The notes under the pieces are model-generated. The model was not told where the DNA came from. It saw nothing but the letters and a program-made list of their open reading frames with translations, and searched no databases. Positions 8,489 to 16,035 of a stretch of 64,000 nucleotides of DNA are shown here, in pieces. The position numbers and the translations under genes were made by a program. Origin of the DNA: Flavobacteriales bacterium. GTDB lineage: Bacteria > Bacteroidota > Bacteroidia > Flavobacteriales_F > PHOS-HE28. Positions within the stretch are counted from its first letter, which is position 1, and each line of letters begins with the position of its first letter. The stretch covers positions 1-64,000 of the forward strand of contig JADKFY010000012.1 in the NCBI GenBank assembly GCA_016717305.1. The letters are read 5' to 3'.

Positions 8489-10030
8489 ATGAGCAATCAA
8501 GAAGACCGCCTCAAGACCCTTATCGGCCATGCAAAAGAGTATGGCTTCGTGTTCCAAAGCAGCGAGATCTACGATGGCCTTAGCGCCACCTACGACTACG
8601 GTCCGTATGGCGTGGAACTGAAGAACAACATCCGCAGGTATTGGTGGGAGGCCATGACGAAGCTCAACGAGAACATCGTGGGCATCGACACTGCGATCTT
8701 CATGCACCCCACCGTATGGAAAGCCAGTGGCCACGTGGATGCCTTCAACGATCCGCTGATCGATAACAAGGACAGCAAGAAGCGTTACCGCGCCGATGTG
8801 TTGCTGGAAGAGCACATGGCGAAGTACGCCGACAAGATCGCCAAGGAGGTGGAGAAGGCGAAGAAGAAATTCGGCGATGCCTTTGATGAAACACAGTTCC
8901 TTGCGACCAACCCAAATGTGAAACGTAGTCAGGACCGGATCGATGCGGTGGAAGGCCGAATGAAAGCCGTTCTCGAGGCGAACGACTTGGAAGGTGTGCG
9001 CCAGTTGATCATCGATGAAGAGATCAAATGCCCGGTTAGCGGCACTGCGAATTGGACCGAAGTACGCCAGTTCAATTTGATGTTCGCCACCGAACTTGGA
9101 AGTGTGAGCGGCGAGAGCAGTACGATCTACTTACGTCCGGAAACGGCACAAGGCATCTTCGTGAATTTCCTCAATGTGCAGAAGAGCGCACGCATGAAGT
9201 TGCCCTTCGGTATTGCACAAACCGGTAAGGCGTTCCGCAACGAGATCGTGGCCCGGCAATTCATCTTCCGCATGCGGGAGTTCGAGCAGATGGAGATGCA
9301 ATTCTTCATCAAGCCCGGCACCGAAATGGAGTGGTACAAGACGTGGAAAGAGAAGCGCATGGCGTGGCACAACGCACTCGGCATGCCCGTGGAGAACTAC
9401 CGCTTCCACGACCACATCAAACTGGCGCATTACGCCAACGCCGCGTGCGACATCGAGTTCAAATTCCCAATGGGATTCAAGGAACTCGAAGGGATCCATA
9501 GCCGCACCGATTTCGACCTCAAGGCACACGAAGAGCATAGCGGCAAAAAGCTGCGCTACTTCGATACCGAGACCAACGAGAGCTACGTGCCCTACGTGTT
9601 GGAAACATCGATCGGTCTTGATCGTATGTTCTTAGCAATGTTCAGCGCGGCGTATGAGGAAGAGAAGTTGGAGAACGGAGAAGAGCGTGTGGTGCTGCGG
9701 ATCCCTGCCGCACTAGCTCCAGTTAAAGTGACCGTAATGCCGCTGATAAAGAAGGATGGTCTACCTGAAAAAGCACGGGCCATCATCGACACCTTGAAGC
9801 TCTCGCACAACTGCCAGTACGACGACAAGGACAGCATCGGCAAACGGTACCGCAGACAAGATGCGATAGGCACGCCGTACTGCATTACCGTGGACCACGA
9901 TACGCTCACCGATGATGCCGTAACCATCCGCGACCGCGATACCATGTTGCAGGAACGCGTGGCAATATCAGACCTCGGCAGCATCGTTGGTGAAAAAGTG
10001 GATATGCGGGTGCTGTTGGGGAAGTTGTGA
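8489..10030 (+). CDS. glyS: glycine--tRNA ligase (single-chain, class II)
   Basis: 513-residue dimeric-type glycyl-tRNA synthetase that charges tRNA-Gly with glycine. I start at the ATG at 8489 (MSNQEDRLKTLIGHAKEYGF). Class II motif 2 is visible around FRNEIVARQFIFRMREFEQMEMQ and motif 3 in ETSIGLDRMFLAMF; the motif 1 region is near SATYDYGPYGVELKNNIRRYWW. The anticodon-binding domain follows (VTVMPLIKKDGLPEKA). Length matches the eukaryote-like GlyRS used by Bacteroidota, not the alpha2beta2 enzyme. It stands alone on the plus strand, following the minus-strand toxin-antitoxin genes. Confidence 0.96.
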   Translation: MSNQEDRLKTLIGHAKEYGFVFQSSEIYDGLSATYDYGPYGVELKNNIRRYWWEAMTKLNENIVGIDTAIFMHPTVWKASGHVDAFNDPLIDNKDSKKRYRADVLLEEHMAKYADKIAKEVEKAKKKFGDAFDETQFLATNPNVKRSQDRIDAVEGRMKAVLEANDLEGVRQLIIDEEIKCPVSGTANWTEVRQFNLMFATELGSVSGESSTIYLRPETAQGIFVNFLNVQKSARMKLPFGIAQTGKAFRNEIVARQFIFRMREFEQMEMQFFIKPGTEMEWYKTWKEKRMAWHNALGMPVENYRFHDHIKLAHYANAACDIEFKFPMGFKELEGIHSRTDFDLKAHEEHSGKKLRYFDTETNESYVPYVLETSIGLDRMFLAMFSAAYEEEKLENGEERVVLRIPAALAPVKVTVMPLIKKDGLPEKARAIIDTLKLSHNCQYDDKDSIGKRYRRQDAIGTPYCITVDHDTLTDDAVTIRDRDTMLQERVAISDLGSIVGEKVDMRVLLGKL

Positions 10031-10123
10031 GGAGCGACCTATCGAAATCGGTTGTGATGAACCGTTGGTTAAGCCGAGAACACCGTTGGTCGGACTGCAC
10101 TAGTTCTCGAATTGAGCACGCGG

Positions 10124-10131
10124 TACGTTTG
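10124..10131 (+). promoter_or_regulatory. -7 element TACGTTTG for the T9SS cargo gene
   Basis: TACGTTTG fits the Bacteroidota -7 consensus TAnnTTTG and lies 36 bases before the ATG at 10168. The -33 TTG is not convincing at the expected spacing. The predicted start of transcription falls inside the adjoining palindrome. Confidence 0.5.
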
Positions 10132-10157
10132 GTTGAACAAAGGCTTGTTCAACCAAA
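10128..10157. repeat. 13-bp perfect palindrome in the 5' leader
   Basis: TTTGGTTGAACAA (10128-10140) and TTGTTCAACCAAA (10145-10157) are exact reverse complements around a 4-base loop AGGC. It overlaps the putative -7 element and ends ten bases before the start codon at 10168. It could be an operator or a 5'-UTR hairpin; it lacks a T-tract and so is not an evident terminator for glyS. Confidence 0.75.
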
Positions 10158-10167
10158 ACCAACCGTA

Positions 10168-11973
10168 ATGAAGCACATACTACTCGCCACTCTCGCATGC
10201 ATTACACTTATCCCAGAGGTCAACGCGCAAGGTGTCGCACTGCTGAATGTGAACGACGTTCAAATGCGTGTTTATTCGAACGGCCTGATCGGGCCGGATC
10301 CACTATCGGGTGAACCCGCCTTGGTGGAGCCTGTATCAAATGGAACGGGTATTGTGGCTGCTTCTGGTTTATGGGCGGGAGGCACATCGCCGGAAGGTAG
10401 CTCGAAGTTGGCCGCACACCTATATGGCGATGGTACCGATTTCTTTCCAGGGCCATTGACCGTTACAGGAGATGCTTCCATTACCCCAGCAGTTTCTACC
10501 GCCTACGACCGCGTATGGACCATCAATGCTGCCGATGTTGATCTACACCGGGCATACTTCGCCTGCATCAATGATCTTGGTTGTGATCCGGCAATTGCCT
10601 TCCCGAACGGTTACACGATCCCAGAGAGTTTCGTCACTTGGCCCGCTCAAGGGGACATTGGCGCGGGACAGGCTCCTTATCTAGCTCCATTCTTTGACTA
10701 CAACAATGATGGCACGTACGACCCTGCGAACGGTGACCATCCCTGTGTCCTTGGTGACCAAGCACTCTACACGATCTTCAATGACAAACTGGAGCCGCAT
10801 ACGGAAAGTTATGGAGAGACGATCGGGCTGGAGATACACATGATGCCATTCGCTTATGCCCAGGACCCTGCGCTGCAACAAACCGTGTTCGTGCAATACC
10901 ACATCGTGAACCGTGGAACTCAAACACTTGAGAATTTTCACTTGGGCCAGTTCGTCGATTTCGACTTGGGCTGCGGCGAAGATGACTTCGCAGGCACGGA
11001 TGCCCAACGATCCATGATCTACGCCATCAACGGAGATGCCGATGATCAGGACTGTTTCGGACACGCAGGATTCGGAACGGATCCACCAGCTGCTGGTATG
11101 GTGATCTTGAAAGGAGCGTACTTGGACCCGGACGGCATGGACAATGCAGAAACGATCGATCAACTGTACCATTATGGTACCGGTTTCGCTGATGGCTTTA
11201 CGGACAACGAACGTTTCGGTCTCAGCGGTTCATCCTACTGGTTGCGCGACGGGGATCCGGCCATGACGGACCCGGACATGCTCTGGCCGAGCCATTATTT
11301 CAATTACCTGCGAGGGGTGTGGAAGAACGGCGCTGTTCAGAGTTATGGCGGAACAGGTTATACCTCCGACCCAAGTGCGATCAGGTCCCTCTATGCCTTT
11401 CCCGGCAATAGTGATCCACTTGCTTTGGGTACTGTAGGAATTCCGCAAGCACCCTGGACCGAAACCACCGCCACGAATTTACCCGGTGATCGGCGCATGT
11501 TGGCTTGTATGGGACCCCGAACCCTTGAACCAGGCTCATCGATCAACTTGCTGGTGGCATTCGTCTACGTCCGTGCAAGTCCAAGCAGCTCGCAAACAAG
11601 TTTGGAAGCTTTGCAAACCCGTGTCGATAGTGTTCGCGCCTTTGTCGAAACCATTCCGGGCATGTTCACAAGTTCTGATAACAGCGGATCCATTTGCAAC
11701 GACTTCACCTCGGGTGTATTCGAACGGACAAAAGCCACAAACAGCTTGTTCTTCTTCCCAAATCCCGCCAATGATAAAGTCAACATTCTCATGCCAAATG
11801 GAAATACCCGGTCACAGGTTCAAATACTAGATGCCCATGGCAGCTTGGTCGCTCAACATCCGGCCCTAGGACAAACCACCACCATTGATGTGAGCAAATT
11901 GCCCGCTGGGGTTTACGCCATACGCATTGTGGATCTTGGTGCGGTGCAAGTTGGGCGTTTGGTGAAGGAGTGA
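10168..11973 (+). CDS. T9SS type A sorting domain-containing secreted protein
   Basis: 601-residue secreted protein of unknown function. The start at 10168 gives the signal peptide MKHILLATLACITLIPEVNA ahead of QG. The large middle region (residues about 25-510) has repeated Asp/Gly-rich stretches such as FDYNNDGTYDPANGDHP that look like Ca-binding loops, and no catalytic domain I can name. The last 75 residues are a type A Por secretion-system sorting domain: LFFFPNPANDKVNIL, then QILDAHGSLV and ISKLPAGVY-like TIDVSKLPAGVYAIRI, ending LVKE. The product should therefore cross the outer membrane by type IX secretion and be anchored or released. A hairpin and -7 box lie in its leader, and a terminator follows it. 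Confidence 0.88.
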   Translation: MKHILLATLACITLIPEVNAQGVALLNVNDVQMRVYSNGLIGPDPLSGEPALVEPVSNGTGIVAASGLWAGGTSPEGSSKLAAHLYGDGTDFFPGPLTVTGDASITPAVSTAYDRVWTINAADVDLHRAYFACINDLGCDPAIAFPNGYTIPESFVTWPAQGDIGAGQAPYLAPFFDYNNDGTYDPANGDHPCVLGDQALYTIFNDKLEPHTESYGETIGLEIHMMPFAYAQDPALQQTVFVQYHIVNRGTQTLENFHLGQFVDFDLGCGEDDFAGTDAQRSMIYAINGDADDQDCFGHAGFGTDPPAAGMVILKGAYLDPDGMDNAETIDQLYHYGTGFADGFTDNERFGLSGSSYWLRDGDPAMTDPDMLWPSHYFNYLRGVWKNGAVQSYGGTGYTSDPSAIRSLYAFPGNSDPLALGTVGIPQAPWTETTATNLPGDRRMLACMGPRTLEPGSSINLLVAFVYVRASPSSSQTSLEALQTRVDSVRAFVETIPGMFTSSDNSGSICNDFTSGVFERTKATNSLFFFPNPANDKVNILMPNGNTRSQVQILDAHGSLVAQHPALGQTTTIDVSKLPAGVYAIRIVDLGAVQVGRLVKE

Positions 11974-11988
11974 ACGCATTCCAATTGG

Positions 11989-12026
11989 AATGGGCGGCGC
12001 TGGGGAGATCAGCACCGCCCATTTTG
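11989..12026 (+). terminator. intrinsic terminator after the T9SS cargo gene
   Basis: AATGGGCGG and CCGCCCATT pair (with an inner GCT/AGC extension and one mismatch) around a 9-base loop and run into TTTTGTC. It sits 16 bases after the stop codon. A 14-base perfect palindrome, ATTCCAATTGGAAT, overlaps its left arm. Confidence 0.75.
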
Positions 12027-12072
12027 TCGTAGTTCCTAAAACTCAATGTGCCGAAAAGTGGTATCCAACTGC

Positions 12073-12080
12073 TACCTTTG
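12073..12080 (+). promoter_or_regulatory. -7 element TACCTTTG for tRNA-Leu
   Basis: Exact TAnnTTTG match ending 14 bases before the first base of the tRNA. The -33 element is weak (TGTG at 12047-12050). Confidence 0.55.
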
Positions 12081-12094
12081 CAGCCCCAATACCT

Positions 12095-12175
12095 ACCCAG
12101 GTGGCGGAATGGTAGACGCGCTGGTCTCAAACACCAGTGATGCAAGTCGTGCGGGTTCGAGTCCCGCCCTGGGTA
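12095..12175 (+). tRNA. tRNA-Leu (anticodon CAA)
   Basis: 81-base class II tRNA. The acceptor arm ACCCAGG (12095-12101) pairs with CCTGGGT (12168-12174), with A as discriminator base and no encoded CCA. The D-arm GCGGAATGGTAGACGC is typical of leucine tRNAs. The anticodon stem CTGGT/ACCAG encloses loop CTCAAAC, giving anticodon CAA, which reads UUG. A long variable arm is followed by the T-arm GCGGG-TTCGAGT-CCCGC. Confidence 0.95.
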
Positions 12176-12222
12176 CTTTTTAAATTGCGGCCGCCTCGTG
12201 CGGCCGCAATGGTATTCGCACC

Positions 12223-12678
12223 ATGTCAACCACATCGGATTCTCTGGTCCACACCAACCCTGCCAAGCAGGAACGCTACGACCGTGCCTACATGAAAATG
12301 GCACTGGAGTGGGCCAAACTGAGCCACTGCAACCGCAAGAAGGTAGGGGCTCTGTTGGTGAAGGAAGGCATGATCATCAGCGACGGCTACAACGGTACGC
12401 CTACTGGTTTCCCCAACGATTGTGAAGACACACACGGAGATACCCATTGGTACGTTCTCCATGCTGAAGCGAACGCGATCATGAAAGTGGCCCGCAGTAC
12501 GAACAATGCCAAGGGTGCGACGTTATATCTCACGCATTCACCATGCAAGGATTGCAGTAAGCTGATCCTACAAGCAGGCATCGGCCGGTTGGTATTTTTG
12601 GACCCGTACAAGGATCCGGCCGGCTTGGACCTATTGAAAGAAGGCGGCTTGTTGGTTACCCAATTGCAAGCACTCTGA
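12223..12678 (+). CDS. comEB: dCMP deaminase / deoxycytidylate deaminase family protein
   Basis: 151-residue zinc-dependent deaminase that converts dCMP to dUMP for thymidylate synthesis. The zinc and catalytic residues are present: His80 and Glu82 in HAEANA, Cys108 and Cys111 in PCKDC. The upstream segment NRKKVGALLVKEGMIISDGYNGTP is the classic substrate-binding region of ComEB-type dCMP deaminases. It starts shortly after tRNA-Leu and ends 1 base before the S41 peptidase gene, so the two are co-transcribed; this pairing is common in Bacteroidota. Confidence 0.93.
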   Translation: MSTTSDSLVHTNPAKQERYDRAYMKMALEWAKLSHCNRKKVGALLVKEGMIISDGYNGTPTGFPNDCEDTHGDTHWYVLHAEANAIMKVARSTNNAKGATLYLTHSPCKDCSKLILQAGIGRLVFLDPYKDPAGLDLLKEGGLLVTQLQAL

Positions 12679-12679
12679 T

Positions 12680-14329
12680 ATGTCCGATCACCGGCGGGGA
12701 CCTTCTGTTTTCTACCCGATCCTATTGGCACTTGCCTTGGTCGTTGGCCTCTACATCGGTCGTGATCTAGGCTCCAGTAGTGCCGGACCGCTATCGATCT
12801 TCCAGATGCACAGGCCCAGCGCCTCGGACAAGATCGGCCAGGTGTTGGACCTGATCGATGCGGAGTATGTTGATACCGTTCAGAAAAGCAAGCTGGTGGA
12901 CGAGGTGCTCCAGGACATCCTGCAACGTCTGGACCCGCACAGCTATTACATAAGCGCAGCGGAATTGCGCGCCACACAAGAACCGTTGGAAGGCAGCTTC
13001 GATGGGATCGGCGTGGAATTCGCCATACAACATGATACTGTGGTTGTGATCTCACCCATTGAAGGCGGCCCCAGCGCTGCGGTCGGTATCCGCACTGGCG
13101 ATCGCATCATTTCGGCGAACGGTGAACCGCTTGCGGGGATCGACATCACGAACGATCAAGTGATGAAGCAATTACGTGGGCCAAAAGGCAGCACCGTCGT
13201 GGTGAGCATCATTCGCCACGGCAAGGCCAAACCCTTTGATGTGAGCATTGAACGCGGCAAGATCCCGATCAACAGTGTGGCCGCTTCGTTCTTGGGACCC
13301 GATGGTACCGGCTACATCAAATTGGTGCGTTTCGCGAAGAATACACACGAGGAATTCCTCGCAGCGGCGAATTCACTTCGAGAACAAGGCATGTCGCGCT
13401 TGGTACTTGATCTGCGTGGGAACGGTGGCGGTTACCTTAACGCTGCCATCTCCTTGGCCGATGAATTCCTTCCAACCGGCGAAATGATCGTGTATACCGA
13501 AGGGGTCCATTCTGCGAGGCAGGATGCTGTAGCTACAACGGATGGGGGGTATGAAAAGATCCCATTCGCCGTGCTGATCGATGAAGGATCGGCCAGCGCA
13601 AGTGAGATCATCGCAGGTGCCATGCAAGACAATGACCGAGCCATCCTCGTAGGACGTCGCACCTTCGGAAAGGGCTTGGTACAGGAGCACGTTCCACTGC
13701 CCGATAGCAGTGCGGTACGATTAACAACTGCACGCTACTACACCCCCAGCGGCCGGTCGATACAACGGCCCTATGGAAAGGACATCGATTACATGGAAGA
13801 CCTGGAGGATCGCGTAGGCCATGGAGAGTTGTTCAATGTGGACAGTATTCCATTGGACACTTCAAAGGCCTATAAGACCTTGAAAGGAAGGACCGTATAC
13901 GGAGGCGGCGGCGTAGTGCCGGACATCTTTGTACCGACGGATACCGTGGAGTCCTCCGGCTACCTCAGTGACCTGTTCTTCTCTGGCACCTTGAACCAAT
14001 TCTCGTTCGATGTGGCCGATCGGGAAAGAGCGAAACTGATGGCCACCTACGGCACTTCCGAGGAGTTCGCCAAGCGCTACATGGTGCCAGCCGCTCTACT
14101 TGCCGAACTGGACCGCTTCGCCGTCAAGGAGAAGATAACGGTTAGGCCAGAGGAATCCTCAAGGTCACGTGAACGGATCGCTATGCGTTTGAAGGCCGGC
14201 ATCGCACGGAATGTTTGGGGCGATGTTGGATATTACCGGATCCTGCTGGTGAAGGATGATGCATTCAATAAAGCGCGAGAGGTCTTATTGCGGACCGGTG
14301 GGCAAATTGGGATGATAACCAGCCAATAG
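12680..14329 (+). CDS. S41 family carboxy-terminal processing peptidase
   Basis: 549-residue periplasmic, membrane-anchored protease. Residues about 10-28 form an N-terminal membrane anchor, about 50-100 the S41 helical region, about 105-190 a PDZ domain (GSFDGIGVEF...GDRIISANGEPLAGI), followed by the peptidase core. The catalytic Ser lies in DEGSASASEI (residues 301-310) and the general-base Lys331 in GRRTFGKGLVQ. LVLDLRGNGGGYL (241-253) is the conserved strand. Such CtpA-type enzymes trim or degrade envelope proteins. It follows the dCMP deaminase gene with one intervening base. The C-terminal about 130 residues are family-specific and of unknown role. Confidence 0.94.
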   Translation: MSDHRRGPSVFYPILLALALVVGLYIGRDLGSSSAGPLSIFQMHRPSASDKIGQVLDLIDAEYVDTVQKSKLVDEVLQDILQRLDPHSYYISAAELRATQEPLEGSFDGIGVEFAIQHDTVVVISPIEGGPSAAVGIRTGDRIISANGEPLAGIDITNDQVMKQLRGPKGSTVVVSIIRHGKAKPFDVSIERGKIPINSVAASFLGPDGTGYIKLVRFAKNTHEEFLAAANSLREQGMSRLVLDLRGNGGGYLNAAISLADEFLPTGEMIVYTEGVHSARQDAVATTDGGYEKIPFAVLIDEGSASASEIIAGAMQDNDRAILVGRRTFGKGLVQEHVPLPDSSAVRLTTARYYTPSGRSIQRPYGKDIDYMEDLEDRVGHGELFNVDSIPLDTSKAYKTLKGRTVYGGGGVVPDIFVPTDTVESSGYLSDLFFSGTLNQFSFDVADRERAKLMATYGTSEEFAKRYMVPAALLAELDRFAVKEKITVRPEESSRSRERIAMRLKAGIARNVWGDVGYYRILLVKDDAFNKAREVLLRTGGQIGMITSQ

Positions 14330-14444
14330 GTTGGTTGATCGTGATCCTCATCCAGAGTGTCGATGTTAGATGCATCTTCAGAAGATGGACATGGACCCTT
14401 GCTGATGGGTCCCATCAACGTTCTGCCAGCGCAATTCTTGGCAC

Positions 14445-14469
14445 AAAAGAAAAGGGGCCTTACGGCCCC
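14445..14469 (-). terminator. intrinsic terminator of the Ala-rich lipoprotein gene
   Basis: GGGGCC (14454-14459) and GGCCCC (14464-14469) form a 6-bp GC stem with a 4-base loop. On the minus strand it is followed by TTTTCTTTT, giving a good terminator 25 bases beyond the lipoprotein stop. The plus-strand protease gene ends at 14329, so it may also stop read-through from that side. Confidence 0.85.
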
Positions 14470-14494
14470 AATTCAATTCGTTGTGTTAGAAAGC

Positions 14495-14788
14495 TTAGTG
14501 CTTCACTTCTTCCTTAACAGCTTCAACAGCGCCGTCAACCTTCTGGCCAGCAGCATCAACAGCGTTTCCTGCGGCGTCCACAGCGTTCTCTGCAGCGTCA
14601 ACAGCTTCAGCAGCAGCATCAGTTGCGGTTGCGGCAGCAGCTTCTGCATCAGCAGCAGCTTTGTCCATCATTTCTTGTGCGGAATTAGCAGCTTCATCAG
14701 CGCTGTTTTCCATCGTCTCCGGGGTGCTGCTGGAGCAAGCCACGAAAAATGCCGCCATGGTGGCGAGCATTGCGAACTTCTTGATCAT
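14495..14788 (-). CDS. small Ala-rich repeat lipoprotein
   Basis: 97 residues. MIKKFAMLATMAAFFVAC is a lipoprotein signal peptide with lipobox FVAC (Cys18). The mature part is almost entirely Ala, Asp, Glu and Val and contains near-tandem units such as AENAVDAAGNAVDAAGQKVD, predicted to be a long amphipathic or coiled-coil helix, resembling small YtxH- or Lpp-like envelope lipoproteins. Exact function unknown. It has its own well-formed promoter and terminator, so it is an independent, probably well-expressed unit. Confidence 0.85.
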   Translation of the reverse strand: MIKKFAMLATMAAFFVACSSSTPETMENSADEAANSAQEMMDKAAADAEAAAATATDAAAEAVDAAENAVDAAGNAVDAAGQKVDGAVEAVKEEVKH

Positions 14789-14820
14789 TTTTCCTTACGG
14801 TTTGGGGGTGAAAGTTGCCG

Positions 14821-14850
14821 CAAATGTAATCATAGCTATCATATCCGCAA
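14821..14850 (-). promoter_or_regulatory. promoter of the Ala-rich lipoprotein gene
   Basis: On the minus strand a -33 TTG (14850-14848), a 19-base spacer and a -7 TACATTTG (14828-14821) fit the Bacteroidota sigma-ABfr consensus exactly. The element lies 33 bases upstream of the start codon. Confidence 0.8.
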
Positions 14851-14918
14851 GCGGTGAACGCCTCATTCAGTACCTTCGCGATGCTCTTTCGACAGAAACC
14901 TAAAAGAATACGACCAAA

Positions 14919-15527
14919 ATGGCATTCACCCTACCTGACCTACCCTACGCGTTTGATGCGTTGGAACCCCACATTGACAAAAAGACCATGGAGATACACC
15001 ATGGCAAACACCATAATGCGTATGTGACCAACTTGAACAAAGCCTTGGAGGGCACGCCCGATGCGGACAAGCCGATCGAGGAGATCATGAAGAATTTGGA
15101 CATGTCCAAGGCTGCTGTACGGAACAACGGCGGCGGACATTACAACCATAGTTTGTTCTGGACCATTATGGCCCCTAAAGCCGGTGGCAACCCCGGGGGA
15201 GAACTTGCACAAGCGATCGACAAGGACTTCGGTTCATTCGATGCGTTCAAGGAAAAATTCGCCGTAGCTGGAGCGACCCGTTTCGGTAGTGGCTGGGCTT
15301 GGCTATGCGTACACAAGGGTGGAAAACTGGAGGTGTGCAGCACGCCGAACCAGGACAACCCCCTGATGCCTGATACCGGCTGTGGAGGCACGCCGATCCT
15401 GGGCATGGACGTTTGGGAGCACGCCTATTACCTGCACTATCAGAACCGCCGTCCGGATTATATCACCGCGTTTTGGAACGTCGTGAACTGGCCTGAGGTG
15501 GCCCGTCGATTCGCAGCTGCGAAATAG
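14919..15527 (+). CDS. sodA: superoxide dismutase (Mn/Fe family, Mn-type residues)
   Basis: 202-residue cytoplasmic enzyme that dismutates superoxide. Metal ligands are His27 (MEIHHGKHH), His76 (HYNHSLFW), Asp163 and His167 (DVWEHAYY). The second-shell Gln is supplied from the C-terminal domain (Gln144 in TPNQDNPLM) and Gly occupies the position used by Gln in Fe enzymes (NNGGGHYNH), which favours Mn or cambialistic use. It is monocistronic, followed by a terminator. TACCTTCG at 14871-14878 is a one-mismatch -7 candidate. Metal preference is inferred from these positions and not certain. Confidence 0.95.
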   Translation: MAFTLPDLPYAFDALEPHIDKKTMEIHHGKHHNAYVTNLNKALEGTPDADKPIEEIMKNLDMSKAAVRNNGGGHYNHSLFWTIMAPKAGGNPGGELAQAIDKDFGSFDAFKEKFAVAGATRFGSGWAWLCVHKGGKLEVCSTPNQDNPLMPDTGCGGTPILGMDVWEHAYYLHYQNRRPDYITAFWNVVNWPEVARRFAAAK

Positions 15528-15549
15528 GAGCCGACCAAATGGATGCTGG

Positions 15550-15590
15550 ACGGGCATTGTGGGTTCTCCGCAATGCCCGTTCTACTTTTA
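15550..15590 (+). terminator. intrinsic terminator after the superoxide dismutase gene
   Basis: ACGGGCATTG (15550-15559) and CAATGCCCGT (15571-15580) form a perfect 10-bp stem with an 11-base loop, followed by TCTACTTTTA. Confidence 0.7.
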
Positions 15591-15648
15591 GCACCTGCGG
15601 GGTATCAATTCCCTATTCAAAAGGAATGGCGATGACCCCGCGTGCGCC

Positions 15649-16035
15649 ATGGTCCCAAAAAGCCTCTTCTTCAGTTTTTGCCTGTTGATCTGCCAAGGTG
15701 CCTTCGCAGGAGGTCCACTCGGAACCAAGAACGGTATCCCTGAAGGAGAGTGGAGCGTGCTGATCGCGGGTCTGGATAGTCTTCCACGGCACGAGAATGA
15801 GCGGGTGATCAGCTCAGGTCTCGCAGTGCTGTTGGGCGCTTTTGGGGCACACCGGATCTATTTCGGCACTAAGCCACATGTGGCCGTGATCTACGGGATC
15901 ACCTTCGGTGGATTCGGAGTGCTTGTCCTGCTGGATGTGGTGCACATCCTGCTGAAGAAGGATCTTGCACCCTATCGGAACAACGACAGGATCATCATGT
16001 GGGGCACCCCAAAAGAGCCCCTTACTCCACAGTAA
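15649..16035 (+). CDS. TM2 domain-containing membrane protein
   Basis: 128 residues. An N-terminal signal peptide (MVPKSLFFSFCLLICQGAFA) precedes a short linker and a TM2 domain: SSGLAVLLGAFGAHRIYFGT, then two hydrophobic helices ending near LDVVHILLKKD. TM2 proteins are small membrane proteins of poorly defined function. The stop lies 14 bases inside the 3' end of the convergent glmS gene, so the two coding regions overlap tail to tail. Confidence 0.8.
   Translation: MVPKSLFFSFCLLICQGAFAGGPLGTKNGIPEGEWSVLIAGLDSLPRHENERVISSGLAVLLGAFGAHRIYFGTKPHVAVIYGITFGGFGVLVLLDVVHILLKKDLAPYRNNDRIIMWGTPKEPLTPQ

Noticed and set aside
11789..12304. Minus-strand ORF with PGRDSNPH...LRPARLPFRH
   Set aside because: It is the antisense translation of the tRNA-Leu gene and its surroundings, a classic artefact; the tRNA folds well and no domain is present.
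14357..14857. 166-codon Ser/Cys-rich plus-strand ORF
   Set aside because: Antisense to the Ala-rich lipoprotein repeats; the composition is a reflection of GC-rich Ala codons.
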